Below, piece by piece: positions 23,633-33,405 of a stretch of DNA of 64,000 nucleotides. Made by a program: the position numbers and the translations under genes. The stretch is from Lachnospiraceae bacterium. GTDB taxonomy: Bacteria; Bacillota; Clostridia; Lachnospirales; Lachnospiraceae. The DNA is taken from contig JAFRSU010000072.1 in the NCBI GenBank assembly GCA_017427415.1, positions 1 through 64,000 of the forward strand, in the 5' to 3' direction. The notes below the pieces were generated by a model, which saw only the letters and a program-made list of their open reading frames with translations, did no database searches and had not been told where the DNA came from. Each line of letters begins with the position of its first letter. Position 1 is the first letter of the stretch.

Positions 23633-25630
23633 ATGATGAGAGAAATGTCAATCGACTTAGAGACCTACAGCGACATTGATATCTCCAAGTGCGGAGCATA
23701 CAAGTACGCTGAGTCTGAGAATTTTGAGATACTGCTCTTCGGAGTCTCGATTGATGGATCCCCGGTCACGGTCTATGACCTTGCCTGCGGCGATACCATC
23801 CCGGATGAGATCCTTACAGCACTATCTGATGAGAATGTAACAAAATGGGCTTTCAATGCAGCATTCGAGAGAATCTGTCTCTCCAACTGGCTGAAAAAAC
23901 ATCGCCCTGAATACTTCACCGGCTACAGCATCCAGGAGGATCCTGCCAGTCAGTACATTGATCCGTCATCGTGGAAATGTTCCATGATCTGGTCTGCCTA
24001 TATGGGACTGCCGCTCTCCCTGGAAGGTGTCGGTGCAGTATTAAAGCTTCAGGATCAGAAGCTGAAGGAAGGTAAAGACCTGATCCGCTACTTCTGCTCT
24101 CCGTGTAAACCCACAAAAGCAAATGGCGGTCGCACTCGAAACCTTCCGGAACACGATGCGGAGAAATGGGAACTCTTCAAGAAATACAATCAGCGGGATG
24201 TGGAAGTGGAAATGTCGATTCAGAAGCGTCTTGCCAAATTCCCGGTGCCTGAGCAGGTCTGGGATGAATATCATCTCGATCAGGAAATCAACGACAGAGG
24301 CATTATGCTGGATATGACTGTGGTGCAGAACGCTATTGCTTTTGATGAGAAATCCAAGTCCGCACTCATGCTGCAGATGCAGGATCTCACCGGGCTCGAT
24401 AATCCGAACAGCGTTGTACAGATGAAGGAATGGTTGTCAGATAACGGCGTAGAGATGGAATCCCTCGGCAAAAAAGAAGTTGCAGGCTTTGTAAAATCCT
24501 CTGACGGTAACGCTAACGGTAACATCACCGAAGCCCTGAAGCTCCGCCTGCAGCTTGCAAAATCATCCGTGAAGAAATACCAGGCAATGCAGAACGCTGT
24601 ATGTCGTGACAGCAGGGCTCACGGTATGTTTCAATTCTACGGGGCCAACCGTTCCGGCAGATGGGCTGGAAGGCTGATACAGTTACAGAATCTTCCGCAG
24701 AATCACATGAACGATCTCGCTGAGGCCAGAACCATCGTCCGCAGCGGCGACTATGATACCCTGCAGCTTTTGTATGATGATATACCTGACACGCTCAGTC
24801 AGCTGATCCGTACAGCCTTCATCGCAAGAGATGGATACAAGTTCATCGTCTCCGACTTCTCTGCCATCGAAGCCCGCGTCCTGGCTTTTCTTGCCGGTGA
24901 GACCTGGCGCTCCAAGGTATTTGCAGAAGGTAAGGATATCTACTGTGCTTCCGCAAGTCAGATGTTCAGTGTACCAGTTGAAAAGCACGGCATCAACGGT
25001 CACCTGAGACAGAAAGGGAAAATCGCTGAGCTGGCACTCGGATATGGAGGATCAGTCGGTGCTTTGAAATCCATGGGCGCCCTTGAAATGGGATTATCTG
25101 AAGAAGAGTTGCAGCCGTTGGTCAATTCCTGGCGTAATTCCAACCCGATGATCACAGCCTTCTGGTGGGACATCGACCGTGCTGTAAAAACAACCATCAC
25201 CCAGCGGATTCAAACTGAGGTTCGCGGCATCCATTTCTTTTACAAGAGCGGAATGCTCTTCATCAAGTTGCCGTCAGGTCGTCTGCTCTCCTATGTGAAG
25301 CCTCGTATCGGTGAGAACCAGTTCGGCGGTGAATCAGTCACCTATGAAGGCGTAGGATCCACCAAAAAATGGGAACGCATCGAATCCTATGGTCCGAAAT
25401 TTGTGGAGAACATTGTTCAGGCTGTCAGCAGGGATATCCTCTGCAACGCTATGAAGACTCTCCGGCACTGCTTCATCGTCGGACACGTCCATGATGAACT
25501 GATCATCGAATGTGATCCCCGTATGGATCTCAATGCTGTATGTGAACAAATGGGAAGATCCCCGGACTGGATGCCGGACATCCTGCTCCGCGCCGATGGC
25601 TATGAAACACAGTTTTACAGGAAAGACTGA
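23633..25630 (+). CDS. Phage DNA polymerase, family A with 3'-5' exonuclease
   Basis: 665 residues. The exonuclease domain begins 'MSIDLETYSDIDISKCGAYKYA' (DxE motif), with 'WAFNAAFERICLSNWL' and the later 'KYNQRDVEVEMSIQKRL'. The polymerase domain has motif A 'FIVSDFSAIEARVLAFLAGE' (catalytic Asp), motif B 'RQKGKIAELALGYGGSVGAL' and motif C 'CFIVGHVHDELIIECDP' (HDE). It is the main replicase of this phage. It is the last gene of the rightward module, ended by a strong terminator. Confidence 0.96.
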   Translation: MMREMSIDLETYSDIDISKCGAYKYAESENFEILLFGVSIDGSPVTVYDLACGDTIPDEILTALSDENVTKWAFNAAFERICLSNWLKKHRPEYFTGYSIQEDPASQYIDPSSWKCSMIWSAYMGLPLSLEGVGAVLKLQDQKLKEGKDLIRYFCSPCKPTKANGGRTRNLPEHDAEKWELFKKYNQRDVEVEMSIQKRLAKFPVPEQVWDEYHLDQEINDRGIMLDMTVVQNAIAFDEKSKSALMLQMQDLTGLDNPNSVVQMKEWLSDNGVEMESLGKKEVAGFVKSSDGNANGNITEALKLRLQLAKSSVKKYQAMQNAVCRDSRAHGMFQFYGANRSGRWAGRLIQLQNLPQNHMNDLAEARTIVRSGDYDTLQLLYDDIPDTLSQLIRTAFIARDGYKFIVSDFSAIEARVLAFLAGETWRSKVFAEGKDIYCASASQMFSVPVEKHGINGHLRQKGKIAELALGYGGSVGALKSMGALEMGLSEEELQPLVNSWRNSNPMITAFWWDIDRAVKTTITQRIQTEVRGIHFFYKSGMLFIKLPSGRLLSYVKPRIGENQFGGESVTYEGVGSTKKWERIESYGPKFVENIVQAVSRDILCNAMKTLRHCFIVGHVHDELIIECDPRMDLNAVCEQMGRSPDWMPDILLRADGYETQFYRKD

Positions 25631-25639
25631 CATGAAAAT

Positions 25640-25675
25640 AGCGGCTCCCGGTTTATCGCCGGAGGCCGCTTTTAT
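25640..25675 (+). terminator. Terminator of the DNA polymerase operon
   Basis: AGCGGCtcCCGG-TTTAT-CGCCGGagGCCGCT followed by TTTTATTC. The strong GC stem with U-tract lies 10 nt after the stop; it also faces the oppositely oriented FAD gene. Confidence 0.85.
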
Positions 25676-25718
25676 TCGTCCATTTTTTAGGCCGGTATTT
25701 CAAGACCAACCGTCTTTC

Positions 25719-26744
25719 CTATTTCATTTCTGCAAATGTATCGGCCATCCCACCGACAAAGCTCCACTGACGCTTCATATAGTTATGCAGAGCTTCTGTT
25801 CGTTCTTTATAATCCGTATATATTTTCTCTTGATCTCCAAAATGCTTTACTATTGCCGCTGCAAGACAATGACCGCTCTCCATTCCCGCAGAGATCCCTT
25901 CACCCATTGGATTCAAAAAACCCGCAACCTCTCCGGCAAAGAAAACGCGACCAACTCCATAATCAATTTTACATCCAGGTTGGATCCAGGGCATGAGCCA
26001 TCTATCAATTTTCAGTTGCTTCTCTATTCTGAGATGATGCTCTTTTTCCATATACGAAATGAACTGTGCATAAAACCGTTCCGCATTTTCTTTCACCTTG
26101 ACAGATACCCCAAGAACCAACTGATTATCTTTGACATTAAACCATGCATCATATTCAGAAAGCTCTGGCTGAAGAAAAGCATGGAAAAAATGATAATCCA
26201 AATCAATACTGCCCTGATTATATGTCTGATATGTATATATCAGTTTCGGCGTGGCGTTCATTATTTTTCTTTTCAGCGTCCCCACTACCCCTTCACAATC
26301 AATAATATATTTTGCATGCTCGGTGTAAGTCCGTTCACCCTTTAGTGTTACAGAAACTCCATCCTCCGTTTCCTCACAGGATATAGCTGCAGTATTATCC
26401 CTGATTTCCACCCCCGCCTGTGCAGCATTATCAGCAAGCCATTTATCAAAAGAACTACGCCATACATTCAGTCCTTCCTGTTCATATCGAAAAACACGGC
26501 CTTTGTCATCTGTAAAAATCATCCCCCTGTTTTCAGTCGGAACACACATAGTATCCTCTGGGACAGGCTTACCATAATACTCTTGTACCAAATCTATTGT
26601 CTTTTTTATCAACTGCCCGGAGCAGGATTTATAGCGAGGCATCTTAAACTTTTCAACCATCAACACGCTTAAACCTTTATCAACCAATGCCTTTGATGCC
26701 GTGCTTCCGGCAGGTCCGGCTCCTATAACTATTACATCAAACAT
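25719..26744 (-). CDS. FAD-dependent oxidoreductase, geranylgeranyl-reductase-like
   Basis: 341 residues. N-terminal Rossmann FAD motif 'VIVIGAGPAGSTASKALVDKG', then 'KFKMPRYKSCSGQLIKKT' (the PRxKxCxG pattern of the geranylgeranyl reductase family), and the second FAD motif 'GVGRVFFAGEVAGFLNPMGEGISAGMESG'. The reductase family usually acts on isoprenoid lipids or halogenated substrates; the substrate here is unknown. Start overlaps the ribosome site region after the upstream ATPase-like gene (6 nt gap), so it is the last gene of the defence run. Its presence in such an operon is unusual; it may be unrelated cargo. Confidence 0.85.
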   Translation of the reverse strand: MFDVIVIGAGPAGSTASKALVDKGLSVLMVEKFKMPRYKSCSGQLIKKTIDLVQEYYGKPVPEDTMCVPTENRGMIFTDDKGRVFRYEQEGLNVWRSSFDKWLADNAAQAGVEIRDNTAAISCEETEDGVSVTLKGERTYTEHAKYIIDCEGVVGTLKRKIMNATPKLIYTYQTYNQGSIDLDYHFFHAFLQPELSEYDAWFNVKDNQLVLGVSVKVKENAERFYAQFISYMEKEHHLRIEKQLKIDRWLMPWIQPGCKIDYGVGRVFFAGEVAGFLNPMGEGISAGMESGHCLAAAIVKHFGDQEKIYTDYKERTEALHNYMKRQWSFVGGMADTFAEMK

Positions 26745-26750
26745 TCGTAA

Positions 26751-28112
26751 TCAACTCTCCAAATTGTTTATTTCCCAGTGCCCGTATCTATTACCGCCCT
26801 CTCGCTTAATACGTTTACTGTCGCGTAATTTTTTCATTTCTCTTTCTACTGTTCTCTTAGGCGTGTCTAATGCCTCGGATATTTCCAAAACTGTTATTGT
26901 ATTATTTGTGCGAATCAAGGCTATAATTCTTTCCGCCAATCCGTCATCTATTCCGCCACTTAATCCGCCATCGTGGCGGTTTGGCGTATTAGGCTGATCT
27001 ATAAGCGCACTTTCCAATGCCTTAAACCGGATCCGCAATGTAGTCCCTGTAAGCTCATATACCGGAAGCTCCGCACCTATGTTCTGGCACTCATCACATA
27101 TCTTCTGAATGCCCTGTCCCCAGTTTTCAATAAACCCAGCACGATAAAACACCCTGGCGATATCCGGATTATACGGCTTAGATTCATGCGGCTCCATCAG
27201 TGTATCTACTGTCCAGCCTTCAGGCAAAATGCAGCTGTTACTTATGATAATAGCATCATCCATAACACGTATCTGTATCGGAGTACCGTACATATAACAG
27301 TTGTGCGCAATGGCATTGTAAACTGCCTCGCGGATAGCCTCTCTGGCAAACGGATATTCTTCAACCCTTATATCGTGCTCATAGCTGATTTTCGCCTTCA
27401 GGTACATCTGATAAATCAGGTCGATCACCTTACTCGCATTTACAATCAGCGATTCCTCAAGATCATTATGATAGACAACCCTGCCTCTCTCATCGAACTT
27501 TCCGACCTTAACAAAGCTGCCATTTTGAATAATTTCTGGATCTTTGTAGAACAGCAGCACAGCCGATCTCTTCAATTTTCCATCGACCATCAGATGAAGT
27601 TTCTTCAGAAGTTCTTCATTGGAAACATTCAATTCTGCTTCCGACATCCGTTTTTTGCTTAAGGCTTCTCTTCGGAATATTTTGAAGCTTTCATCGTCCA
27701 GATCATCTACTGTAATATTATCGACGGTAACATCTTCCCATCGGAAACCAGTTTTCTGCATAATAAACTCCGACAGCGCAATTCCGGTCAGCTGCTGCTT
27801 AGTGCTTCCGCTCCGATAATGGAATTCACCATGATAACTGATGGGAAAAGAGCTTGGTTTCACCTTTATTTCCAAATAGTCTTTCCCATCCTTTGTGAGC
27901 TTATTCACATCGGCAACAATACCAAGCCCGGACTGAATCTTATTCGGAATATCCTCCATCAACTTTTTGACATCCTTAACACCAACAACATTACCTGCAT
28001 CGTCAATACCGATGTAAATGGTTCCGCCCTGAGCATTGGCAAAGCCGCACAGCCACTTCAGATATTCATCCCGCCAGGACTCTTTATATTCAATGTTTTG
28101 ACTTTCAGCCAT
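26751..28112 (-). CDS. Schlafen/AlbA_2-type putative DNA-binding ATPase-like regulator
   Basis: A protein of 453 residues from ATG 28110-28112 (GGAGGTGTTGTAT upstream); 14 further codons are open but precede the RBS. N-terminal AlbA_2 (Schlafen-like) domain: 'ESQNIEYKESWRDEYLKWLCGFANAQGGTIYIGIDDAG'. A GHKL-ATPase-like part contains 'EAVYNAIAHNCYMYG' (N box) and 'AGFIENWGQGIQKI' (G box). The C-terminus is a winged helix (~390-450, 'TVLEISEALDTPKRTVEREMKKL'). Proteins of this build are common in defence islands and phage regions; some act as regulators, some as effectors. Confidence 0.88.
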   Translation of the reverse strand: MAESQNIEYKESWRDEYLKWLCGFANAQGGTIYIGIDDAGNVVGVKDVKKLMEDIPNKIQSGLGIVADVNKLTKDGKDYLEIKVKPSSFPISYHGEFHYRSGSTKQQLTGIALSEFIMQKTGFRWEDVTVDNITVDDLDDESFKIFRREALSKKRMSEAELNVSNEELLKKLHLMVDGKLKRSAVLLFYKDPEIIQNGSFVKVGKFDERGRVVYHNDLEESLIVNASKVIDLIYQMYLKAKISYEHDIRVEEYPFAREAIREAVYNAIAHNCYMYGTPIQIRVMDDAIIISNSCILPEGWTVDTLMEPHESKPYNPDIARVFYRAGFIENWGQGIQKICDECQNIGAELPVYELTGTTLRIRFKALESALIDQPNTPNRHDGGLSGGIDDGLAERIIALIRTNNTITVLEISEALDTPKRTVEREMKKLRDSKRIKREGGNRYGHWEINNLES

Positions 28113-28168
28113 ATACAACACCTCCAGTTTTTCAAACGGCTTTCTTTTCATCAATATTGACCGTTAAA

Positions 28169-28939
28169 TTAAAAAGCAAATGTTTCAGTCTTTTTTCCAT
28201 CTGTATACATCTTTATAAACTGGTCTGCGAATTTCTTCACCAGTTCTCTATCAATTGATGTTTCCAACGTCTCCCCATTATAATTTGCTGCTTTTGTCCA
28301 GTTATAGGATCCATGCATCACGTATTCCATATCTACAATGCAAAACTTATGATGCATCAGGTTCCTTCCCCAATTCCCAAAATGAGGGATTTTTATACAA
28401 TCAAATTCTTTTTCGAGTTTGGGAAAGAGGTTCTGATTGCTTTCTTCGTCAGAAATAATAACCCTTATATTGAGGCCAGACTGTTTTTTCTTCAGTAATT
28501 CAGTATAAAACGCATCATTAGAAAACCATGCAACAGAAATCCAGATAAGATACTTTGCATCTCTAATGCCCTGGATCAGAGTATCTTGGATTTCATTAAA
28601 CACGACATCGTTTTCAACGTAATCTTCTTCCTCTGCCCCTATGATTTTAGGTTTTATATGAATATCCTGTAAATCATAATCTGGCGTCTCCTGATACACA
28701 TATCTAAACAATTTGTTTATATCATCTTCATTCTCATTAGCTAAATTTATCAATGGAACTGGAACTCTCAGTTCAATATCCTCCCAATGCTGATAAGATC
28801 TCGTTGCGAAAGCAAATTGCGGTACGCTATTTATCTCGCTTCGGGTTATTATTGACATAAGAGTTGCCCTAGCTTCTTTCCATTTGTTATCGTACCGTAA
28901 TGTTTCTATAACTGTTTTACGGAAAGCTTCCTCATTCAT
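28169..28939 (-). CDS. Phospholipase D-like domain protein, putative nuclease
   Basis: 256 residues. One complete HKD motif, 'HHKFCIVDMEYVMHGSYNWT' (H197, K198, D203), in a C-terminal PLD domain that starts with 'IQGIRDAKYLIWISVAWFSNDAFY'. One motif per chain implies a dimer, as in Nuc-type bacterial nucleases. The N-terminal ~110 residues are a separate helical domain beginning MNEEAFRKTVIETLRYDNKW. Follows the Mrr gene by 61 nt in the same orientation. Probable effector nuclease, but PLD lipid activity is possible. Confidence 0.85.
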   Translation of the reverse strand: MNEEAFRKTVIETLRYDNKWKEARATLMSIITRSEINSVPQFAFATRSYQHWEDIELRVPVPLINLANENEDDINKLFRYVYQETPDYDLQDIHIKPKIIGAEEEDYVENDVVFNEIQDTLIQGIRDAKYLIWISVAWFSNDAFYTELLKKKQSGLNIRVIISDEESNQNLFPKLEKEFDCIKIPHFGNWGRNLMHHKFCIVDMEYVMHGSYNWTKAANYNGETLETSIDRELVKKFADQFIKMYTDGKKTETFAF

Positions 28940-29000
28940 TTAACACCATCTCCTGCATAAAAATCTGCAATATTTCAAAATCGATTTGTCTCAGTTTCAT

Positions 29001-29810
29001 CTATCCTCTGTATTTCATTGCGCTACGGCTAATCAAATCGTGAATCTCGCCCACATCAATAATACTCATCATTGTGTTTTGCTGTTCAACAAATCTTCTT
29101 GCGCCCTGGGTAACATGTCCCGTAGTCACTAGGATAGCCTTGTTTACACGATCCGAAGACTGGACACCGTACAGAGATCGAACTATACTCACCCCAACGG
29201 CGTTCTGTCTTCCATACCTTTTGCATTCAATATAGAAAACGACAGGTTTTCCCATTTCATATTTCGTTGCAATAATATCTCTCCCACCATCCCTGGTCTG
29301 CTGAGTTAGTGCCGTTTCAAAGCCTTCGTCTTGCAATACTCGCTCAATTATTTCCTCGAACTCTCGCGGTGAAATGTTATAAATCATGTCTGGATTCTGA
29401 GCGATCTCCATAATCATCCGCTCAACCCTTGTATATTCAGGATACGCATAATCTGAATCAAAATCATCCTGGCTGTAAATAACACCCATATGAGGCTCTT
29501 CCTCAAAGGTTCCACCAGAAATTTCACAAAACTCGTTATCAAAAGCACCTACAGGGTATTCGTATCCAGATATTTTAAATGATACTCCATTCCCACAATG
29601 CTCACATTCTAAAAAGCCATCATGCGTATATTCAATTTCTTCTCCCATGCCATTATCACCATGATCATAGACACTGGTTTCAAATTCGATGGCTTCTTTA
29701 TGTATTCCAATTACCTTTCCGCACCTACCGCAGCGGATAAAAATATCTTCTAACAATTCCATCGTTAAATAACTCCAATAAAACAGCTCGTTGTATCCCG
29801 AAATTTTCAT
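29001..29810 (-). CDS. Mrr-type restriction endonuclease with N-terminal zinc ribbon
   Basis: 269 residues. A zinc ribbon is formed by CGRC (27-30) and CEHC (69-72). The C-terminal Mrr_cat domain starts at 'ISPREFEEIIERVLQDEGF' (~147), with the PD-(D/E)XK core 'TRDGGRDIIATKYE' (D174/D178) and 'VVFYIECKRYG' (E195-x-K197), then 'VRSLYGVQSSDRVNKAILVTTGHVTQGA'. All catalytic residues are present. The start lies 1-2 nt after the HamB stop, so co-translation with the Hachiman-like genes is likely. Could restrict modified DNA or serve as the system's nuclease. Confidence 0.9.
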   Translation of the reverse strand: MKISGYNELFYWSYLTMELLEDIFIRCGRCGKVIGIHKEAIEFETSVYDHGDNGMGEEIEYTHDGFLECEHCGNGVSFKISGYEYPVGAFDNEFCEISGGTFEEEPHMGVIYSQDDFDSDYAYPEYTRVERMIMEIAQNPDMIYNISPREFEEIIERVLQDEGFETALTQQTRDGGRDIIATKYEMGKPVVFYIECKRYGRQNAVGVSIVRSLYGVQSSDRVNKAILVTTGHVTQGARRFVEQQNTMMSIIDVGEIHDLISRSAMKYRG

Positions 29811-32462
29811 CTATTCAAATAGTTCCGGAATATTATACTTTATCAGTTCCGCGTCGTTCTTCACGCCCTCATTCTTGCACTCCTGTATTGCCTTCCAACT
29901 TAATGTCAGCGGCTTTTCCTGTTTAACAATCCCAGCCTCCGGATGCTCCAAAATATAAATGGCAGATTCTCTGGAAAACCCGTGCTTCTGAATATTGATG
30001 GTACGCTTATTTGTGGATCCATACTCTACATACTCATACCAATCATGCTCCGGTTCCTTGCCTTTAATTTCCGTGTATGCCTTCGACACCTTAAGAAAAT
30101 AGTTGGAAAGCTTGAACAGGATCACCTCGTCGATAACGCTCAGCACATCGGAAATGACAATATTCTCGTGATTCTTGGAGAAATCATAATCCACATATTC
30201 CCGATCAATGTACATGGCATTCTTCGGATTATCCTCTTTGTTTTTGATTGCCTGGTACATGATGGTGCTTAGTCCCCGGCCTCTCACCCATTGAGCCAGA
30301 ATGACCTGATACCAAGCCAAACGTCCGTGTTTATGCGAATACTTCCCTATATGTCCCAGAGTCTCAGATTCATACAAATCCCACTTAAAGATCTTACAAA
30401 GCCGATTCAAGAAGGCGGTCAGCTCATCATAATCAAATGAGCCATCGTCAAGCACTTTAGGGAATTCAAGCGGATGAACCTGGTCCGTAATAGCCTGATA
30501 CAGAGATTCACTCTGATCTACGGATACTGTAATGTCATCCTCTTGCAGGAATTCAGTCCTGTTTTTGAAATTATCTCGGATCTTTTCTTCTTCGCCTGGC
30601 TTCATGACCTTGGCAAACTCTCTGCGAACCAAGGTGTTTCTATCCATCAAAATATCATTAAGAAGAGCGATTCCGAATTTTCGCATCAGGTCATAGGAGT
30701 CTTCCGATTGTGTTCCTTTTGGATATTCTTCAAACTCTACGGTACCGGCAAGTAATGCTTCAATAACATTTCTCTTCTGCGGTTTGGTGAGTCCCTTCTC
30801 TACAGATAGAGCCTGCGGCTTGATATCTTCCTTTAGCAACTCTTCATATTTTTGCTCTGCCTTCTCATTTGCTGCTACAAGGAACACATTTCCGTATAGG
30901 TTATATTCCAGCCGTCCGACACGTCCAATCAGGTTACGGAAATCCACTGCCTTCATATGTTTCTTTCCGTTTTTGAAATCTGTAACAAACAAATTGTCTG
31001 CAGGAAGATTCACGCCCTCAATCAGCGTGCTTGTACAGAAAAGCGCTGTAATCAGACCATCCTTGAACAGATTTTCAATCCTCTGTCGTATAGATGACGG
31101 AAGATAGCCAATGTGGTATGCCACACCCTTCTTTATCAGTTCAACCAGATAATAATCTCCGTGGACTTCGTTCTTTATGTCATTTGCAAGATCCATAAGT
31201 TCCTTGCAATCTGTTCTTTCCACGCGGTTTGCCGCAAAGTCTCTTGCAGCTGTAACAGTTTTTCTGGTAGAAGGGAAATACACAATACACTGTACTTCCT
31301 TCCCGTTCTTATCTTTTTCAAACCTAAGCAATACATCTATCAGATCGGCATCTTCTATGGCTATGGATGTAAGCGGTATGGCATCTTTTGTATGTTCGTT
31401 GTAGATACTGACCTCTTTCCCTACCAGATTGATCAGGAACTTCTCCTGCGATACCGGAGAAAACCTCGAAGACATCCTATTATCCAGTAGAGTTTCAGTA
31501 TCCACATCCGATATCAGTTTTAGATAGATTTCCGGATTCGGCACATTCGGTGAAGCAAAGAAAATACGTGGCTTATCTTCCCGATCTGACAACATGTGAA
31601 CAAACTGATAATAGAATGTACTTCTCTTGTCAGCGCCGGACAGTTTATGGGCTTCGTCAATGAACAGGTAGTCTAGATGGATATCTTTCTCATTTATCAG
31701 AAGATACAGTAACCGTTCCGGTGTCATTATAAATATATAGTTCCGCTCTTTCTCCTTGCTTTCCAGAGCGGCATCCCCTGCTGCCGTAATAATGTGATAC
31801 CGGAATTCATGCAGGTTATCATTCAAATCTTCCGTAACTTTCTTCCTGACCTCATTGATCAGGGCTTTTGTCGGTACCACTAATGCAAAATTCTTTTTCA
31901 CACCGGACAGAATCTGCTGTTTGATGAACATCCTCATGATATAGGATTTTCCCATTGATGTCGGTCCGGAATAGCTGAAATACTCAGTAGAAAAGCTGTC
32001 AAAAGCAGTCTTCTGAGCAACCATAAAATACTTGTCATTCTCTCCCGGAATGGCATAGTAATCCTTCTTATACTCAGCTGTGAGCCTGTCCAGAATATCT
32101 GTCCCTTTATAGGACGACTTCGCAATATCTATACCCTGATAATTGCCTACCGCTTCCAATACGGATCCAGCCATATAGGATACTCGCGGATCCTCATCGT
32201 AAACATACAGGAGCATAGTAATGATTTCCTGAGCCCACATCTTCTGTTCATCTGCCAATGTAGGATGATTGGATTTTGACAATAGATCAGCAAACTGCAG
32301 AGCATGCTCTATCGGTATTTCTTTCTGTTCTCTATTTGTGAAGCCAAAAACCTTCAGCGCGTAGTTATATAGAATATCATCATAAATCTTTCGGAGGTAC
32401 GCATTCTGATTCAGCTCAGAAAAGTAAACCTCTCCAAAGGATTTTTTCCTTTTCTCAGCCAT
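29811..32462 (-). CDS. hamB: HamB-like superfamily 2 helicase (Hachiman system)
   Basis: A protein of 883 residues from ATG 32460-32462. Ski2/Brr2-like SF2 helicase: Walker A 'YSGPTSMGKSYIMRMF' (~168), 'ALVVPTKALINEVRKK' (Ia), DEAH box 'YLFIDEAHKLSGADKR' (~271), 'ALFCTSTLIEGVNLPADNLF' and motif VI 'DFRNLIGRVGR'. The C-terminal ~300 residues are helical. Known Hachiman systems are a DUF1837 protein (HamA) plus this type of helicase (HamB), which senses damaged phage DNA. It starts 3 nt from the hamA stop, the usual coupled arrangement. Confidence 0.85.
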   Translation of the reverse strand: MAEKRKKSFGEVYFSELNQNAYLRKIYDDILYNYALKVFGFTNREQKEIPIEHALQFADLLSKSNHPTLADEQKMWAQEIITMLLYVYDEDPRVSYMAGSVLEAVGNYQGIDIAKSSYKGTDILDRLTAEYKKDYYAIPGENDKYFMVAQKTAFDSFSTEYFSYSGPTSMGKSYIMRMFIKQQILSGVKKNFALVVPTKALINEVRKKVTEDLNDNLHEFRYHIITAAGDAALESKEKERNYIFIMTPERLLYLLINEKDIHLDYLFIDEAHKLSGADKRSTFYYQFVHMLSDREDKPRIFFASPNVPNPEIYLKLISDVDTETLLDNRMSSRFSPVSQEKFLINLVGKEVSIYNEHTKDAIPLTSIAIEDADLIDVLLRFEKDKNGKEVQCIVYFPSTRKTVTAARDFAANRVERTDCKELMDLANDIKNEVHGDYYLVELIKKGVAYHIGYLPSSIRQRIENLFKDGLITALFCTSTLIEGVNLPADNLFVTDFKNGKKHMKAVDFRNLIGRVGRLEYNLYGNVFLVAANEKAEQKYEELLKEDIKPQALSVEKGLTKPQKRNVIEALLAGTVEFEEYPKGTQSEDSYDLMRKFGIALLNDILMDRNTLVRREFAKVMKPGEEEKIRDNFKNRTEFLQEDDITVSVDQSESLYQAITDQVHPLEFPKVLDDGSFDYDELTAFLNRLCKIFKWDLYESETLGHIGKYSHKHGRLAWYQVILAQWVRGRGLSTIMYQAIKNKEDNPKNAMYIDREYVDYDFSKNHENIVISDVLSVIDEVILFKLSNYFLKVSKAYTEIKGKEPEHDWYEYVEYGSTNKRTINIQKHGFSRESAIYILEHPEAGIVKQEKPLTLSWKAIQECKNEGVKNDAELIKYNIPELFE

Positions 32463-32464
32463 AA

Positions 32465-33385
32465 TCAATCGCCTTTCCTCATTACCTTTTTCATGACAGT
32501 ATTCTTATCAGTCTCAGCGTCATCAAAAGGCACAATATACACATAAAAAGATCTGCCGGTCAGTCCCAACGTCTGGATATGTCCCTTCAGTTTAGGCAAA
32601 TACTTCTTTATGTCTGCCTCCATCTTTTTATCAACAGCCTGCCTATAATCAGATCGGTCCTTATTCAGCCCCAAAGTATAACCAAGGAATAATCCGTATG
32701 CTGAATCACGATTGACCTGAGTCCCCTCCTTCGGTGTAATGATTTCCTGAATCTGAACAGCAATCGGATCGTCTTCCGGAAGATCAAATACCGTCTGATC
32801 AACTATCTTCATTTCATCAGATCGGTGGCCTTTGATGCACTTCACCTGCTCAAATGCATTATCAATAGCGATGCCAAGATCTCCCACAACGCTGGAAGAA
32901 CCAAATACCATTTCAAAATTCAGTGTATTGCCGGACTGTGGCAAAACCTTGAGATGAATAGAGTCGCAATGACTGTTTCCACTACGAACAGTCCGATTCA
33001 GCTCTACTTTGCTATAAATCTTTGGCGCGTCAAGAACGGATTCCAGAAAAGCATACAGCAGCACTTCTCCAAGTTCATTCCCGGTACCTTTCTGATCAGC
33101 ATCGCCGGTAGACCACATAAGATCCAGAGCCTCGACACCTGCACTCATCTCATCATCTTCATCATAGTATTCTTTTACCTTGGAGCGTGAGAACACATAG
33201 TGGCCGATATTACGACTGACAAACTTATTCAACGCGTCCTTGGAGAAATCGTTATCAATAATCTCTTTCAGACGGAAAAGTCTCAGCTCTTTATTATTCG
33301 TTGTGCCCAGATCCTCGCTGTGAGTAATCTCGATAAACACATCGTTGAATTTTTTGTCATTGATTGTCTTTAATGCGTTACTCAC
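32465..33385 (-). CDS. hamA: HamA-like DUF1837 protein with degenerate nuclease motif (Hachiman system)
   Basis: A protein of 306 residues from GTG 33383-33385 (AGGCGG 8 nt upstream); a GTG three codons earlier overlaps that site. DUF1837 features are seen: 'GNELGEVLLYAFLESVLDAPKIYSKVEL' (~105-132), 'SHCDSIHLK' with the core Asp (~144) and 'FEMVFGSSSVVGDLGIAIDNAF' (~160-181). In active HamA proteins the last element reads like FGExK; here the expected Glu and Lys fall on Ser (FGSSS, ~164-168). The protein may lack nuclease activity, or belong to a variant subfamily. Paired with HamB directly downstream. Confidence 0.8.
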   Translation of the reverse strand: MSNALKTINDKKFNDVFIEITHSEDLGTTNNKELRLFRLKEIIDNDFSKDALNKFVSRNIGHYVFSRSKVKEYYDEDDEMSAGVEALDLMWSTGDADQKGTGNELGEVLLYAFLESVLDAPKIYSKVELNRTVRSGNSHCDSIHLKVLPQSGNTLNFEMVFGSSSVVGDLGIAIDNAFEQVKCIKGHRSDEMKIVDQTVFDLPEDDPIAVQIQEIITPKEGTQVNRDSAYGLFLGYTLGLNKDRSDYRQAVDKKMEADIKKYLPKLKGHIQTLGLTGRSFYVYIVPFDDAETDKNTVMKKVMRKGD

Positions 33386-33405
33386 GCTATTCACCGCCTT
33401 TGTCT

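Noticed and set aside
1..25680. Phage integrase, lysin or holin genes
   Set aside because: None seen on either strand; they must lie left of the window or be absent.
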